A program made the translations under genes and the position numbers. Positions 63,257 through 64,000 of a DNA stretch of 64,000 nt are shown here, piece after piece. The notes beneath the pieces were generated by a model. That model saw only the letters and a program-made list of their open reading frames with translations, was not told the origin of the DNA and did no database searches. This stretch comes from Anaeromyxobacter oryzae (GTDB lineage: Bacteria > Myxococcota > Myxococcia > Myxococcales > Anaeromyxobacteraceae): assembly GCF_023169945.1 (NCBI RefSeq), contig NZ_AP025591.1, forward strand, positions 3,282,481 through 3,346,480, read 5' to 3'. Every line of letters starts with the position of its first letter. Positions within the stretch are counted from its first letter, which is position 1.

Positions 63257-63457
63257 CCGGGGTGAGGGGGGCGGTCGCTTTCACGGTCCCGGCCGGTCCA
63301 CAGTCGCCGCTGCCTGACGCGCGCAGATGTGGATCGTCAGGCGTGAGCGAGCGCGGCGCCCGTGCCGAGACGCGACGAACGACCGCACAATCAGAACCAA
63401 ATGACGCCGCTATCAGATTGCGCTCGATGTCAGAGGCGCGTGCTATCCATTTACCCG

Positions 63458-64000
63458 ATGGCCGACCTCTCCACGACCCTGGTCGCCGCGCCTTCCGCCC
63501 CGCCCGCGGCGCTCGCCGCCCAGGCCTGGCTCCTCGAGCCGCCGCCCTCGCACGAGCGACGGGGCCTCCTCCGCGAAGAATCAGCTCGCCTCGTGGACTC
63601 GCTCCTCGTCCGCGTCGCGCGGGGGCGTGGTGCGCTCGACGTCGCCATCGGCGATGGGCTCGGGACCCTGTCCGTCGGCGATCGCGCGCTCCGGCTCGGC
63701 TTCTCGGGAATCGGCGACTACGCCTGCGAGCGGCTCGGGATGGAGCCGGGGACCGCGAAGCGGACGGCGCGGCTCGCGCGGGCGCTGCGGGAGCGGCCCG
63801 CGCTCCGCGAGGCGGTTCGGCGCGGGGACGTGAGCGCGCGGAAGGCGACGGTGGTGCTGCCGGTCGCGTCCGGGGAGGCGGAGGCGGCATGGGTCGAGCG
63901 GGCGCGGACCTCCACGGTTCGGGCGCTCGAGGTCGCGGTCCGCGAGGAGCGGGCAGCGCGCGGCGGCGGTTCGGAGGGCACGGACCGCGACGAGCCCTGG
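63458..64000 (+). CDS. DUF222-like / HNH-type protein, N-terminal part (partial)
   Basis: 181 residues are visible and the frame is open to the window edge. The N-terminal domain matches the myxobacterial HNH endonuclease group: a helical region with RLVDSLLVRVARGRGALDV and LGFSGIGDYACERLGMEPGTAKRTARLARALRERPALREAVRRGDVSARKA, which looks like a DNA-binding helical domain. The HNH motif should follow beyond the window. Such genes are often multi-copy and mobile. Confidence 0.75.
   Translation, partial: MADLSTTLVAAPSAPPAALAAQAWLLEPPPSHERRGLLREESARLVDSLLVRVARGRGALDVAIGDGLGTLSVGDRALRLGFSGIGDYACERLGMEPGTAKRTARLARALRERPALREAVRRGDVSARKATVVLPVASGEAEAAWVERARTSTVRALEVAVREERAARGGGSEGTDRDEPW

Larger units (their letters stand above)
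62611..63457. other. repeat-rich intergenic region, 847 bp
   Basis: No convincing gene. It holds GGGCGTGG-type short repeats (about 62700-62740), two diverged copies of an element at 63001-63069 and 63197-63276 (both start CAGATGTGAG), an 18-bp tandem array (63137-63190) and a near-perfect hairpin (63226-63256). A 64-residue frame at 63010-63204 is created by the array and is not called. Confidence 0.7.

Noticed and set aside
1-64000. tRNA or rRNA genes
   Set aside because: No cloverleaf with GTTCRANNC-type T-arm or rRNA sequence was recognised on reading; a tRNAscan search would settle it.

Overview
This 64-kb window is chromosomal DNA of a very GC-rich bacterium, most probably a myxobacterium of the Anaeromyxobacter type. 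The basis is GC-saturated third codon positions, an Oar-like TonB receptor, a DUF4388/DnaJ fusion, a DUF222-like HNH protein and general similarity of the proteins to that lineage. The assignment is inference from recognition, not from a search. No rRNA, tRNA, CRISPR array, prophage or plasmid origin was seen. The ends cut two genes: a biotin-dependent carboxylase subunit at base 1 and an HNH-type protein at base 64000.

Layout. 0-5 kb: minus-strand operon for an acyl-CoA carboxylase (carboxyltransferase, then a fused biotin carboxylase/BCCP), divergent from an FKBP isomerase. 5-12.7 kb: small membrane proteins, a cold-shock gene, a nitronate monooxygenase-like flavoprotein, a glycosyltransferase-like protein, an Rrf2 regulator divergent from an acyltransferase, a DUF2267 protein and a GAF histidine kinase. 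12.9-16.7 kb: separate biotin carboxylase and BCCP genes with the large subunit of methylmalonyl-CoA mutase, which fits propionyl-CoA/methylmalonyl-CoA metabolism. 16.7-21.8 kb: DUF4388-DnaJ-TPR protein, YhbY, a metallopeptidase, an orphan fumarase beta subunit and an RluD-type pseudouridine synthase. 21.9-28.7 kb: a TonB-ExbB-ExbD-ExbD energising module divergent from an Oar-like receptor and a small exported protein. 28.8-30.3 kb: a REP-associated tyrosine transposase (RAYT) inside repeated DNA. 30.3-40.7 kb: translation, RNA and repair genes (tsf, rpsB, rsmB, mutM, rnhB, pcnB, pyrH, frr) together with a peroxiredoxin gene carrying an in-frame UGA. 40.8-51.6 kb: ppk2, nadE, a degenerate REC-GGDEF protein, a solute-binding lipoprotein, a trypsin-like protease, a LuxR-type HTH protein and transketolase. 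51.6-60.3 kb: a minus-strand run with a Cys-less L,D-transpeptidase-like lipoprotein, a zinc-ribbon membrane protein, a Ycf46-like AAA ATPase, SixA, TreY and MalQ. 60.3-64 kb: GluQ synthetase, a small outer-membrane protein, MiaE, repeat-rich intergenic DNA and the HNH protein.

The strongest unusual signal is at 33610-34065. A Bcp/PrxQ-type peroxiredoxin reads through a TGA that lies exactly at the peroxidatic cysteine of the PxxxTxxC motif. A hairpin follows 14 bases later and the protein has no cysteine at all. It reads as a one-selenocysteine peroxiredoxin that ordinary gene callers would truncate. Other points of interest are repeats that bracket the RAYT on both sides, a 40-42-bp palindromic repeat family present three times, several genes whose start lies 6-9 bases after a -10-like hexamer (leaderless architecture), and a YkuD-type domain in which the catalytic cysteine is serine.
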